NCBI RefSeq assembly: GCF_030063475.1
Contig: NZ_JASIRT010000004.1
Location: forward strand, 212,366-276,365
Source: Roseomonas sp. E05
Lineage (GTDB): Bacteria > Pseudomonadota > Alphaproteobacteria > Acetobacterales > Acetobacteraceae
Reading direction: 5' to 3'
DNA length: 64,000 bases
In this document: positions 53,394 through 62,870 of the stretch, in pieces
Numbering within the stretch: position 1 is the stretch's first letter
Layout of the letters: each line of letters opens with the position of its first letter
Notes under the pieces: generated by a model
What the model saw: the letters and a program-made list of their open reading frames with translations, nothing else
Databases searched by the model: none
Told to the model about the DNA's origin: nothing
Translations under genes and position numbers: made by a program

Positions 53394-54176
53394 TCAGAAG
53401 CGGGGCTTCCGCTTCTCCAGGAAGGCCGCCATGCCTTCCTTCTGCCCCTCGGTGCCGAACAGCCCGAGAAAGAGCCGCCGCTCCAGCCGCACCCCCTCGC
53501 GCAGCGGCAGCTCGAAGGCGGCGTTCACCGCCTCCTTGGCCATCGCCACGGCCGGGGCGGAAAGGGCGCCGATCTTCTCCGCCAGCGCGACGGCCTCGCC
53601 GACCAGCGCCTCCGCCGGCACCACGCGGGCCACCAGCCCGGCGCGCTCGGCCTCCTCGGCGCTCATCATCCGCCCCGTCAGCACCATTTCCATCGCCTTG
53701 GACTTGCCGACGGCATGCGTCAGGCGCTGGCTGCCGCCGGCGCCGGGGAGGATGCCGAGATTGATCTCCGGCTGGCCGAACTTCGCCGTCTCCGCGGCCA
53801 GGATGATGTCGCACATCATCGCCAGCTCGCAGCCGCCGCCCAGCGCGAAGCCCGCCACCGCGGCGATCACCGGCTTCCGCACCGTCAGCACGGCCTCCCA
53901 GTTCGCGCCGATGAAGTCGTGCAGATAGGTCTCGGGGAAGCGGCGGCCCTGCATTTCCTTGATATCGGCCCCGGCCGCGAAGGCGCGCTCGCTGCCGGTC
54001 AGCACGATGGCGGCGATGGCCGGGTCGGCGTCGAAGCGGCGCAGCGCCTCGGCCAGCTCCTGCATGAGCTGGTCGCAAAGGGCGTTCAGCGCCGCCGGCC
54101 GGTTCAGCCGGATCAGGCCGGCGCGGCCCTGCACCTCGGTCAGGATCATCGCTTCGGCGGGTGTGGCTTCGGACAT
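53394..54176 (-). CDS. Enoyl-CoA hydratase
   Basis: 260 residues of the crotonase family. The oxyanion hole regions are [14 protein letters not shown] and [18 protein letters not shown], and the two catalytic glutamates are in the [20 protein letters not shown] segment. It hydrates trans-2-enoyl-CoA in beta-oxidation. The start at 54176 gives [20 protein letters not shown]. It is 20 bases downstream of the mutM stop, and the mutM-ECH pair is common in this class. Confidence 0.93.
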   Translation of the reverse strand: MSEATPAEAMILTEVQGRAGLIRLNRPAALNALCDQLMQELAEALRRFDADPAIAAIVLTGSERAFAAGADIKEMQGRRFPETYLHDFIGANWEAVLTVRKPVIAAVAGFALGGGCELAMMCDIILAAETAKFGQPEINLGILPGAGGSQRLTHAVGKSKAMEMVLTGRMMSAEEAERAGLVARVVPAEALVGEAVALAEKIGALSAPAVAMAKEAVNAAFELPLREGVRLERRLFLGLFGTEGQKEGMAAFLEKRKPRF

Positions 54177-54196
54177 GGCGCGGCCTCCGGGTTCGT

Positions 54197-55039
54197 TCAG
54201 CGTTGCGTGCGGGCGCAGAAGAAGGTGCTGCGCCCGGATTGCACGATGCGGGCGACGCCCTGGCAAGCCGGCGGTCCCGGGCAGAGCGGGCAGGGGGCCC
54301 CCTCCCGGTCATAGACCTGGAAGCGGTCCTGGAAATGCCCCAGCTCGCCATCCGCCTGCACATAGTCGCGCAGACTCGATCCCCCCGCCGCGATCGCCTC
54401 GGCCAGCACCGCCTTGATGGCCGGCACCAGCCGCTTGGCGCGGGCGCCGGGAATGGTCTGCGCCAGCCGGCGCGGCGAGATGCCGGCGCGGAACAGCGCC
54501 TCCGCCACATAGATGTTGCCCAGCCCCGCCACCACCCCCTGGTCCAGCAGCGCCGCCTTGATCGGCGTCTTCTTCCCCGCCAGCGCCGCCCCCAGCACGC
54601 CGGGCGTGAACCCCTCCTCCAGCGGCTCCGGCCCCATGCCCGCCAGCAGCCTGTGGCCATCCTCCGCCGCCGTCGGCACCAGGTCCACGCAGCCGAAGCG
54701 GCGCGGATCGACGAAGCCGACCTCCGTGCCGTCATCGGTCTCCAGCGAAAGGTGCTCATGCGCGGGCGGCGGGGCATTGGCGCCGCGCGGCCGCGCCACC
54801 ATCCGCCCCGACATGCCGAGATGGATCAGCGCCGAGTCGCCGCCCGAGAGCCGCATCAGCATGTACTTGCCGCGCCGCCGGAAACCCTCCACCCGCGCGC
54901 CCGTCAGGCGGCCGACGAGCCCGGCGGGGAAGGGCCAGCGCATGCCCTCCCGGTTGGTGGCGGCGCGGGTGATGGTGCGGCCCTCCAGCACGGCGGCCAG
55001 GCCACGCATCACGGTCTCGACTTCGGGAAGCTCGGGCAT
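54197..55039 (-). CDS. mutM: Formamidopyrimidine-DNA glycosylase, last zinc cysteine replaced
   Basis: 280 residues. It excises oxidised purines such as 8-oxoguanine and nicks the strand. The N-terminal catalytic PELPEVET (Pro2, Glu3), the H2TH region [20 protein letters not shown] and the DNA-contact loop are intact. The zinc finger reads [12 protein letters not shown] ... [12 protein letters not shown]: the usual closing C-x-x-C is C-A-R-T, so the fourth ligand is Thr, while an extra Cys (PPAC) sits earlier. Whether the extra Cys replaces it is unknown. The ATG at 55039 is fixed by the required Pro2. Confidence 0.95.
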   Translation of the reverse strand: MPELPEVETVMRGLAAVLEGRTITRAATNREGMRWPFPAGLVGRLTGARVEGFRRRGKYMLMRLSGGDSALIHLGMSGRMVARPRGANAPPPAHEHLSLETDDGTEVGFVDPRRFGCVDLVPTAAEDGHRLLAGMGPEPLEEGFTPGVLGAALAGKKTPIKAALLDQGVVAGLGNIYVAEALFRAGISPRRLAQTIPGARAKRLVPAIKAVLAEAIAAGGSSLRDYVQADGELGHFQDRFQVYDREGAPCPLCPGPPACQGVARIVQSGRSTFFCARTQR

Positions 55040-55059
55040 AGGCGTCCTGCGGCGGAAAC

Positions 55060-55108
55060 AAGGCCGGGGGAAGGAATTCCCCCGGACCCCCATCTTTTTT
55101 CTGTCAGT
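55060..55108 (+). repeat. Family A repeat, single left-type unit (copy 12)
   Basis: AAGGCCGGGGGAAGGAATTCCCCCGG, then ACCCCCATCTTTTTTCTGTCAG, upstream of mutM and downstream of the L,D-transpeptidase gene on the minus strand. No inverted partner. Confidence 0.8.
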
Positions 55109-55128
55109 TCAGCAGAGATGGGACGCGC

Positions 55129-55656
55129 TCAGCCGGCATCCACCACCTCGAAGCCGGTGACGCCCGCCGCCAGCAACGCCCGCAACTCCCCGGCCTCCAG
55201 GGCGATGCAGCCCTCCGTCGGCGGATAGCCGGGCCGGGCGAGGTGCAGGAAAATCGCGCTGCCCCGGCCCCGCACCACCGGCGCGTCGTTCCAGCCCAGC
55301 ACGCCGATGACGTCATAGACATGGTCCTGCCGCCACAGCTCCTCATGATGCGCGTCATGCGGTAGCCGAATGGCCGTGTTGTAGGCGGGATGGGAGGAGT
55401 CGTCGCACCACCCGTCATTCCGCGCGATCGGCTCCACCGGCACCGCGCAGACGGGCGCCGGCCCCCGATCGGCACGGTAGAGCACCCGCCGCAGCGGCAG
55501 CAGCCCGACCGGCGTGGCCCCATCCCCCTCCACCTTGTCCCGCCGCACCCCGCCCTTGCCCAGGGCGCAGCGCCAGGTGGCGCCGCGCAGCACCACGCGG
55601 CCATCGGGAAAGACGGAGGCGATCAGCGAGTCGGGACGAATCATGCCGCCCAGCAT
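55129..55656 (-). CDS. L,D-transpeptidase (YkuD-type) family protein
   Basis: 175 residues. The catalytic signature is FLHLARPGYPPTEGCIALE, with the His and Cys of YkuD proteins. The strands SVFPDGRVVLRGATWRCALG and HVYDVIGVLGWNDAPV complete the fold. These enzymes make 3-3 cross-links in peptidoglycan or anchor proteins; this one has no obvious signal peptide, so it may act differently or have a missed leader. Starts at 55656 or 55644 (MIRPDS) are equally possible. Confidence 0.85.
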   Translation of the reverse strand: MLGGMIRPDSLIASVFPDGRVVLRGATWRCALGKGGVRRDKVEGDGATPVGLLPLRRVLYRADRGPAPVCAVPVEPIARNDGWCDDSSHPAYNTAIRLPHDAHHEELWRQDHVYDVIGVLGWNDAPVVRGRGSAIFLHLARPGYPPTEGCIALEAGELRALLAAGVTGFEVVDAG

Positions 55657-55698
55657 GGCGCCGCCGCGCGCCGTGGCAAGAGACCCGCAGACAAGGCC

Positions 55699-56898
55699 TC
55701 AGCGCAACAGGTGCCCGAACCGCTCCGCCTTGGTCTCCAGATACTTGTCGTTCACGCCATTGGCCGCGAAGCGATGCGCCTCCCGCCCCTCCACGGCGAT
55801 CCCGCAGGCGGCAAGCCCGGCCATCTTGTCCGGATTGTTGGTCAGCAGCCGCACCCGCGGAATGCCCAGCGCCCGCAGCATGGTCGCCGCCACCAGGAAC
55901 CCGCGCTCATCGGCCCCATACCCCAGCGCCCGGTTGGCATCCAGCGTATCCAGCCCCTGGTCCTGCAGCGTATAGGCCCGCAGCTTGTTCACCAGCCCGA
56001 TGCCGCGCCCCTCCTGCGCCAGATAGAGCAGCACCCCGGCGCCCTCCTCCCCCATGCGCCGGATCGCGCCGCGCAACTGCGGCCCGCAGTCGCAGCGCAG
56101 GCTGCCCAGCAGGTCCCCGGTGAAGCACTCCGAATGCGCCCGCACCAGCGGCGCCCCCCCGGCCTCCGCCAGCCTCTCCGGCTCGCCGACCAGGATCGCC
56201 AGATGCTCGATCCCCCCATCCGCGGCCCGGAACGCCACGATCCGCGCGTCCCGCGCATCCTCCAGCGGCACCCGCGCCTCGGCGACACGGGCCAGCGTGG
56301 TGGCGGCCGTGGCGGGATAGGCCAGCACATCCGCCGCCGGCACACGCAGCAGCCCCAGCTTGGCCGCCGCCGTGGCACGCGCCGGCGCGGCCACCAGCGC
56401 CGGCAGCAGCCGCCCCAGCTTCGCCAGCGCCAGCGCGGCCGGCGCCAGCGCGGGCGGTGGAATCAGCTCGGGCATCTCGGGCAGCAGCCGCTCGGCCACC
56501 GGGTCCGCCAGCCGCCGCAGGCTGGCCGGCTCCAGCAGGGCAGGGGAAAGCCGCAGCGCCGCCACCCCCTCCTCCAGCTTCCGCCCCTCCGCCCGGCCCG
56601 GCGGCACCGCCGCGATCGGCCGCTGCAGCACGGCCGCCGCCCGCACCGGCGCCAGCAGCAGCACCGGCGGCGCCAGCGCGACGGCGCCGATCTCCGCCAG
56701 CCCCCGCGCCCCCACCACCTCGGCCGCCGCCGCCACCAGCGGCCCCTGCGGCCCCTCGATCAACACCGGCGTGCCACGGCGCAGGTCGCTCGCCGCCCGA
56801 TGCACCGCGCGCAGGGTCAAGGCCGCCTCATCCGGCACGGGGAGTCCGATTTCCGGATCGTGCCCCATGTCCGGCGCGACATTTCCTGTGCTGGTCAT
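55699..56898 (-). CDS. ribA: GTP cyclohydrolase II with a divergent N-terminal domain
   Basis: About 399 residues. It opens GTP to form the first riboflavin intermediate. The C-terminal half has the zinc cysteines (SECFTGDLLGSLRCDCGPQL), YLAQEGRGIGLVNKLRAY and LLTNNPDKMAGL. The N-terminal 190 residues occupy the place of a RibB domain but lack its acidic catalytic motifs, so DHBP synthase activity is unlikely. The ATG at 56898 has GGAAG-like sequence upstream; another in-frame start lies at 56955. Confidence 0.92.
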   Translation of the reverse strand: MTSTGNVAPDMGHDPEIGLPVPDEAALTLRAVHRAASDLRRGTPVLIEGPQGPLVAAAAEVVGARGLAEIGAVALAPPVLLLAPVRAAAVLQRPIAAVPPGRAEGRKLEEGVAALRLSPALLEPASLRRLADPVAERLLPEMPELIPPPALAPAALALAKLGRLLPALVAAPARATAAAKLGLLRVPAADVLAYPATAATTLARVAEARVPLEDARDARIVAFRAADGGIEHLAILVGEPERLAEAGGAPLVRAHSECFTGDLLGSLRCDCGPQLRGAIRRMGEEGAGVLLYLAQEGRGIGLVNKLRAYTLQDQGLDTLDANRALGYGADERGFLVAATMLRALGIPRVRLLTNNPDKMAGLAACGIAVEGREAHRFAANGVNDKYLETKAERFGHLLR

Positions 56899-57149
56899 CC
56901 CATCGCTTCCCGTCGGCTTTCCGGTAATCTGGTCGTGCAGACCCCCATCTGGCAATGTGGCCTCGTCTTTGGGGTTGCCATCCCCCGCTTTTCATCAGAA
57001 AAATCAATCTTTGGATGCTCTCGAAGGTGTGCCAGCACTTGCCCGATGGCCCGCCTGCCGTCACGATAAGGCTTGATAGCCTTTCGGTCGGAAACCCCAT
57101 TCCGGAAGGGTGACGCCCTGTCTTTCCACTGGCTAGGTCGAGAAAGCGC

Positions 57150-57869
57150 ATGACTGGCCCGCGGCCAATCCTGATCGTGGATGATGACGACGCCCTGCGC
57201 GCCACATTGTCCGAACAACTGGCGCTGGATGGTGAATTCGCGCCCGCCGAGGCTGCCTCCTCCGCGGAGGCTGCGGAGCAGCTCCTCGCCGGGGACGCCC
57301 GCTTCGACGCCGTGCTGCTCGATATCGGCCTCCCCGATGGCGACGGCCGTGACCTCTGCGCACGCCTGCGTCAGCAGGGCGTGAAACTCCCCATCATCAT
57401 GCTGACCGGCGCCGACGCCGAGCAGGACGTGGTGCGCGGCCTCGACGCCGGCGCCAACGACTACATCGCCAAGCCCTTCCGGGTCGGCGAGCTGCTCGCG
57501 CGCCTGCGCGCCCAGCTCCGGGTGTTCGACAACTCCGAGGACGCCGTCTTCGTCATCGGCCCCTACACCTTCCGCCCCTCCGCCAAGCTCCTGCTCGAGC
57601 CGGTCAAGAACCGCAAGATCCGCCTGACCGAGAAGGAAGCGGCGATCCTGAAGTTCCTCTACCGCGCCGGCGGCCGCCCCGTCGCCCGCCAGATCCTCCT
57701 CAACGAGGTCTGGGGCTACAACGCCGCCGTCACCACCCACACGCTGGAGACGCACATCTACCGCCTCCGGCAGAAGATCGAGCCCGATCCGGCCAACGCC
57801 TGCCTCCTCCTCACCGAGGGCGGCGGCTACCGCCTCGACCCCCAGGCCGGCCGCGCCGCCGCCGCCTGA
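57150..57869 (+). CDS. OmpR-family response regulator
   Basis: 239 residues. Receiver domain: ILIVDDDDALRATLSEQLAL, phospho-acceptor Asp in VLLDIGLPDGDG, MLTGADAE and the Lys of YIAKPFRVGE. The winged-helix output domain begins near 130, with the recognition part VTTHTLETHIYRLRQKIEP. It has no adjacent histidine kinase, so it is an orphan. The receiver with downstream LTEKEAAILKFLYRAGG resembles CenR/PetR-type regulators of this class. A strong terminator follows. Confidence 0.93.
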   Translation: MTGPRPILIVDDDDALRATLSEQLALDGEFAPAEAASSAEAAEQLLAGDARFDAVLLDIGLPDGDGRDLCARLRQQGVKLPIIMLTGADAEQDVVRGLDAGANDYIAKPFRVGELLARLRAQLRVFDNSEDAVFVIGPYTFRPSAKLLLEPVKNRKIRLTEKEAAILKFLYRAGGRPVARQILLNEVWGYNAAVTTHTLETHIYRLRQKIEPDPANACLLLTEGGGYRLDPQAGRAAAA

Positions 57870-57897
57870 GGGGGATCGCGCCGCTCAGACCGAACGA

Positions 57898-57925
57898 AGC
57901 CGGGCCGGATAGGCCCGGCTTTTTT
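57898..57925 (+). terminator. Intrinsic terminator
   Basis: AGCCGGGCC/GGCCCGGCT, a 9-bp stem with a five-base loop followed by TTTTTT, 29 bases after the response regulator stop. Confidence 0.85.
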
Positions 57926-57954
57926 CATGCGCGCTTCTTTCTGGCCGCCCGCCT

Positions 57955-58022
57955 GCCCGGGGGAAGGCGCCGCCTTCCCCCGGACCCCCATCCGCCAGGA
58001 GGCTGAGCCTCCTGGACCTGCC
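57955..58022. repeat. Family B two-hairpin repeat
   Basis: GGGGGAAGGC/GCCTTCCCCC, then GGACCCCCATCCG, then CCAGGAGGCTGAGCCTCCTGG and ACCTGCC. It shares the CCCCCATC tract with family A and the second hairpin with the 535-597 and 24012-24070 copies. It marks the border to the low-GC islet. Confidence 0.75.
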
Positions 58023-58112
58023 TTTGGTGCCACTGTTTGGTAGGACCGGGGCTTCTCTCTCCGCGAAGCAGTTTGCGAGCAGCCTAATTGCGATCTTTAT
58101 CGCTTTGGTATC

Positions 58113-58136
58113 CGACATCCCTCTATAAGGATGTCG
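58113..58136. repeat. Small hairpin at the islet edge
   Basis: CGACATCC/GGATGTCG, an 8-bp perfect stem with an 8-base AT-rich loop, 17 bases beyond the stop of the ATPase gene. It could be a transcript end or a recombination remnant. Confidence 0.5.
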
Positions 58137-58152
58137 ATATGATGGCCTTGTC

Positions 58153-59439
58153 TCAGAAGCTTTGTTTCTTCTGATCGAGGTGGTGTTTCACTAGCCAACC
58201 CTGACCTGTTACCTGGATGGTTTTGCGCCTCTTATCGCCTTCGTCTTGAGTGCTTACTAGTAGATTAACACTTTCCAGGTCGCGGATGTGCGGGCGAATA
58301 GCCTGCACACTAGAAAAGCCAAAATCTGCGAAGTCGCCTGGGCTAAATAGAACCTTTTCGCAAGCGGTCTGGAAAACTTCGAGGGGTTTGGGCCGAAGCT
58401 GAGCGCGCGCAGCCTCGAAAACTTCAGCCGCCTGATTACTAAGCCACATATCAAACGTTTCTTCTTTATCAACATCTGTGGTTGGTGCAATGCGGTCAAA
58501 CATCCATTGGCAGTACTCGTCCGCCTGATTCAAGACGCTCCGGAGATTGCCGTGAAGTACTTGATAAAGATTTTCGAAAGACCGAGTCGTCAACGGCAGA
58601 TAGGGAGTTTCGCCATGACGCGCGTAGCCCAAAATCCGGCTTTGCAGTAGATCGCCAACGTGTTCGCCACCGATTTCGCTGATTTCAATTGGCTTATGTA
58701 GGTAGCCATCGAGCCTTGGTGACGAGACGACGCCAAAAATGATGCCCAGCGAGCCACACAAAACCCAACGTAGCCCTGGAATATTAAATAGCTCATCGCG
58801 CAGTTGCTCGAGCTTGGTCCGGGCTGTCTCGGACGACTGAAGCAATTCGAGATTGTCGATTGTGCATACAACGCCGCCAGCCTCAGGGTCTGGAAAAATC
58901 TGCTCCAGCCAAGCTATTACGGCCTTCTTCAAGCCACTCTTTTCAAAACCAGTGCCAGTATTGGTTTCTTGCTGTATTCCGGCTTGGACGACCCAAGCGC
59001 CTCCCTGAAAAGAGACAAGTTGCGGCTTGTTCAACCAACGATCGAGTTCTTTCGTCTGTAGCCAGTGGCCATGAACCATGATTGGCTCTGCCGCTTGAAT
59101 CAGCGTTTGCGCCACTTCCATTAGGACCGCAAGTATGAACTCCTGCAGGTCGCGATTAGGGTCAAGTTGGAAAACTTTGCGACAAGGTATAAAGAGGGCG
59201 CCTTCACCTGTCGTCACATGCCTATTGAAGAGCTTGTACGAAGCGACATTGACTACACTCGTCTTGCCGACACCATTCAAGCCTTCAATAGTGGGCATCT
59301 TTCCTGACGTCTCGATCTTGCCCATCAACGACCTCAGAGCAGCATCTCGGCCGACCAACAGGCGTGCGCCCTGTTCTGAGGGAGGCAGAGGCGAGGTTTG
59401 AAAAGGAGCCGAACGAAAACCCCAGTCGGTATAGCTCAT
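58153..59439 (-). CDS. P-loop ATPase with C-terminal winged helix, on a low-GC islet
   Basis: 428 residues, family not named. The N-terminus (DWGFRSAPFQTSPLPPSEQG, then LLVGRDAALRSLM) resembles ORC/STAND-like AAA proteins that begin with a short recruitment segment before the NTPase. Walker A is GLNGVGKTS at 53-61, Walker B VVCTIDN at 190-196, and a sensor-1-like WVLCGS at 225-230. Residues about 355-425 form a winged-helix-like end. GC content is about 50%, against roughly 70% in the flanks. It has no membrane segment and no partner gene, so it appears to be a single-gene acquired unit. Confidence 0.8.
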   Translation of the reverse strand: MSYTDWGFRSAPFQTSPLPPSEQGARLLVGRDAALRSLMGKIETSGKMPTIEGLNGVGKTSVVNVASYKLFNRHVTTGEGALFIPCRKVFQLDPNRDLQEFILAVLMEVAQTLIQAAEPIMVHGHWLQTKELDRWLNKPQLVSFQGGAWVVQAGIQQETNTGTGFEKSGLKKAVIAWLEQIFPDPEAGGVVCTIDNLELLQSSETARTKLEQLRDELFNIPGLRWVLCGSLGIIFGVVSSPRLDGYLHKPIEISEIGGEHVGDLLQSRILGYARHGETPYLPLTTRSFENLYQVLHGNLRSVLNQADEYCQWMFDRIAPTTDVDKEETFDMWLSNQAAEVFEAARAQLRPKPLEVFQTACEKVLFSPGDFADFGFSSVQAIRPHIRDLESVNLLVSTQDEGDKRRKTIQVTGQGWLVKHHLDQKKQSF

Positions 59440-59652
59440 CCTTCCCTCCTCATACGCCAGCCAGTCGTTACCGTTGAAATTTGCAGGCGGAAAGAGGCGG
59501 ATTTAGCCATCACGAGGGGTAGCAGATTAAGGCCAGGATAAGCTTGTCCTGAGGCGCGTATCCCTCAGGCAAAGTCCGCATTTTGTTTCTCTCACTTGAC
59601 AAAAGGACTAAATTCCTACCACCCTCCCGCTCCCCCTTCCGGAGCGGCCCCC

Positions 59653-60219
59653 ATGTCCCGCCTCACCCCCCGAACCCCCTGGACCCCGCTCTCCGACGCC
59701 TCCTGGGCCGCCCTCCAGCCTTTCCTCCCGGCCCTCTCCCCCCAGGGCCGCCGCACGGCCGATCCGCGCGCCCGGCTGGATGCCATCTTCCACCTCGCCC
59801 ACCAGCCCGGCGCCCCGTGGAAATCCCTCGCGGAGCACCACGGCAAGCCGGATACCGTCTCCCGGTTCTTCCGCCGCCTCACCCATGCCGGCGTCTGGCA
59901 TGCGCTGCTCCGCGCCCTCGCCAAGGCCCCGCCCAACCATCCGCTCCGCGCCCTGGAATATGCCATCTGCCGCGCCTGCCGCCGCGCCGCGCGCCTCGGC
60001 GGCCTGCCGCTCATCCTCCTGATCCGCCGTCTCGGCCTGCGCTCGGCGCTGGATGCGCCCCCCTGGCTCCTGCCCGATCCGCTTTTGTCCGAAACCCTCC
60101 TTCGCCTCCCCCTCGGCCCCCGCACCCCGCCCGAGGCGCTCCGCAGCCTCCTCCGCCTCGCCCGCGCCGCCGCCGGAAGGGCGCGGATTCCCCGTTCCGT
60201 CCGCCTCGCCTGGTCATGA
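59653..60219 (+). CDS. Transposase-derived protein (IS5-type N-terminal domain)
   Basis: 188 residues. [20 protein letters not shown], then [20 protein letters not shown] and [20 protein letters not shown], follow the DUF4096/IS5 transposase N-terminal pattern. The DDE catalytic core that should follow is not recognisable: after residue 110 the sequence is Arg/Leu/Pro-rich. No terminal inverted repeats or target duplication are apparent. It looks like a truncated or domesticated transposase. The ATG at 59653 has GGAG at 9-base spacing. Its GC is back at the level of the host. Confidence 0.65.
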   Translation: MSRLTPRTPWTPLSDASWAALQPFLPALSPQGRRTADPRARLDAIFHLAHQPGAPWKSLAEHHGKPDTVSRFFRRLTHAGVWHALLRALAKAPPNHPLRALEYAICRACRRAARLGGLPLILLIRRLGLRSALDAPPWLLPDPLLSETLLRLPLGPRTPPEALRSLLRLARAAAGRARIPRSVRLAWS

Positions 60220-60292
60220 TCGCCTTGCCCGCGCCGCCGCGCTGCGGCAAACCCCAGCGGAATTCGCTCCTTGGGAAAAGGAACCCGGCGCA

Positions 60293-61528
<1,236 letters not shown>

Positions 61529-61534
61529 TGCGCC

Positions 61535-61572
61535 GCGGGCCGTGGGCGAGGGCAACCTCTCCCGCGGCCCGC
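61535..61572 (+). terminator. Hairpin after argG
   Basis: GCGGGCCG, GGG, GAG pair with CTC, CCC, CGGCCCGC over two single-base bulges and a six-base loop, starting 7 bases after the stop. There is no T-run. Confidence 0.45.
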
Positions 61573-61681
61573 CCCCTGCCGCGCCGCGTCCGAAACCCCC
61601 CTCCACCCCTCGCGTTGTTCCGCCACGAGCCGCGGCCGACCCGGCCGGCGGCAGAACAAAGCAGCGAAGGAGGAGGCGCGC

Positions 61682-62311
61682 ATGATCCGTCTTCCGACCA
61701 CGATCGCGGCCGCGGGCCTGGCGCTGGCCATTGGCGCTCCCCTGGCCCACGCCCAGACCGGCACCTACGGCACGGCGGGCTACGGAACCCAGGAATCACC
61801 GACCCAGCTTGGCGGCGCCGTGCAGAACGGCGTCGGCCCGTCCAGCACCCGCCTGCCGGACAGCCGCACCCCTGGCGGCGGCGCCTACGGCAGCAGCGGC
61901 ATGTCCGGCAGCAGTATCCCCGGTGGCGGCAGCAGCGGCATGTCGGGTGGCGGCACGATGGGCGGCAACATGCCCGGCGGCAGCGGCATGCCGGGTGGCG
62001 GCACGATGGGCGGCAACATGCCCGGCGGCAGCGGCATGCCGGGTGGCGGCATGATGGGCGGCAACATGCCCGGCGGCAGCGGCATGCCGGGTGGCGGCAT
62101 GATGGGCGGCAACATGTCCGGGGGCAGCGGCATGCCGGGTGGCGGTATGAGCCCGTCTGGCGGCATGCGCGGCGGCACCGGTATGGGGTCTTCGTCCCTC
62201 CAGGGCCTGAACCTGCCGCAGCAGAACGTTGGCAACGGCGCCTACAACGGCGGCGGCTTGGTTCTCGAACAGATGCCGGATGGCACCATGCGGCCCGTCT
62301 CGCCGCGGTAG
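61682..62311 (+). CDS. Secreted Gly/Met-rich repeat protein
   Basis: 209 residues. Signal peptide MIRLPTTIAAAGLALAIGA, then a 60-residue Gly/Ser/Thr part. Then come four copies of a 16-residue repeat, GGG(T/M)MGGNMPGGSGMP, encoded by 48-base blocks from 61945 to 62136, and a C-terminal domain of about 45 residues ending LEQMPDGTMRPVSPR. Methionine is strikingly frequent. No family is recognised; metal binding is only a guess. GAAGGAGGAG precedes the ATG at good spacing. The 48-base units differ only slightly, so they amplified recently. Confidence 0.75.
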   Translation: MIRLPTTIAAAGLALAIGAPLAHAQTGTYGTAGYGTQESPTQLGGAVQNGVGPSSTRLPDSRTPGGGAYGSSGMSGSSIPGGGSSGMSGGGTMGGNMPGGSGMPGGGTMGGNMPGGSGMPGGGMMGGNMPGGSGMPGGGMMGGNMSGGSGMPGGGMSPSGGMRGGTGMGSSSLQGLNLPQQNVGNGAYNGGGLVLEQMPDGTMRPVSPR

Positions 62312-62324
62312 CCCTTTGCCGGAT

Positions 62325-62352
62325 CGCCGGGCGGGGTGCTCCCCGCCCGGCG
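62325..62352. terminator. Hairpin between convergent genes
   Basis: CGCCGGGCGGGG/CCCCGCCCGGCG, a 12-bp perfect stem with a TGCT loop, 14 bases after the repeat-protein stop and 16 before the doxX stop. It could serve both strands. There is no T-run on either side. Confidence 0.55.
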
Positions 62353-62367
62353 CACTCGCCTGCCTGC

Positions 62368-62799
62368 TCAGGCGGTCTGCGGCCGGCGGGCGTGGCCGAG
62401 CAGCCGCGCCGGGTCCAGCGCCCAGGCGCCGGCGCCCAGGCCCGCCTGCACGAGGAGCGCGGCGATCCAGAACACCGGGAACTCCCATCCGCCGCCCGGC
62501 CGGCTGAACACCCAGCCATTGCCGATATGCTGCAGCGTGGCGCCGATCAGGATGGGCACCGCGAGCAGCGAGACCAGCCGCGTCCAGAGGCCGAGCACCA
62601 GCGCGATGCCGGCCGCCGTCTCCGTCAGCGCGACCACGGCGCCGAGGAGGGGCGGGAAGCCCAGGCTGCCGAAATAGCCCATCGTGCCGGCGAGGCCGAA
62701 GGTCAGGATCTTCATCAGGAAGCCGTGCGCCAGGAACATCACGCCGAGGCTGACGCGCAGCAGCAGGGCGGCATAGGGGGCAGTGCGGGAATCGAGCAT
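62368..62799 (-). CDS. DoxX-family membrane protein
   Basis: 143 residues with four hydrophobic segments. LLLRVSLGVMFLAHGFLMKI, then GAVVALTETAAGIALVLGLW and PILIGATLQHIGNGWVF, are the DoxX pattern. The family is linked with thiosulfate or redox-related membrane functions, but this branch has no defined activity. GGAGAG precedes the ATG. It is divergent from a LysR gene, a very common pair in Proteobacteria. Confidence 0.9.
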   Translation of the reverse strand: MLDSRTAPYAALLLRVSLGVMFLAHGFLMKILTFGLAGTMGYFGSLGFPPLLGAVVALTETAAGIALVLGLWTRLVSLLAVPILIGATLQHIGNGWVFSRPGGGWEFPVFWIAALLVQAGLGAGAWALDPARLLGHARRPQTA

Positions 62800-62870
62800 G
62801 GATCGCTCTCCAGGAGGCCTGCGGCCGGGGTGGCCGCCATGCCCTCCTGTAGTCCTGCACCGGCGGCCGC

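Noticed and set aside
1611..55108. Family A repeats as a CRISPR array
   Set aside because: Units are dispersed, inverted and lie in gene gaps; there are no regular spacers and no cas genes.
1611..55108. Family A repeats as ordinary intrinsic terminators
   Set aside because: The T-rich tract is separated from the hairpin by about ten C-rich bases, and several copies lie before gene starts or between divergent genes.
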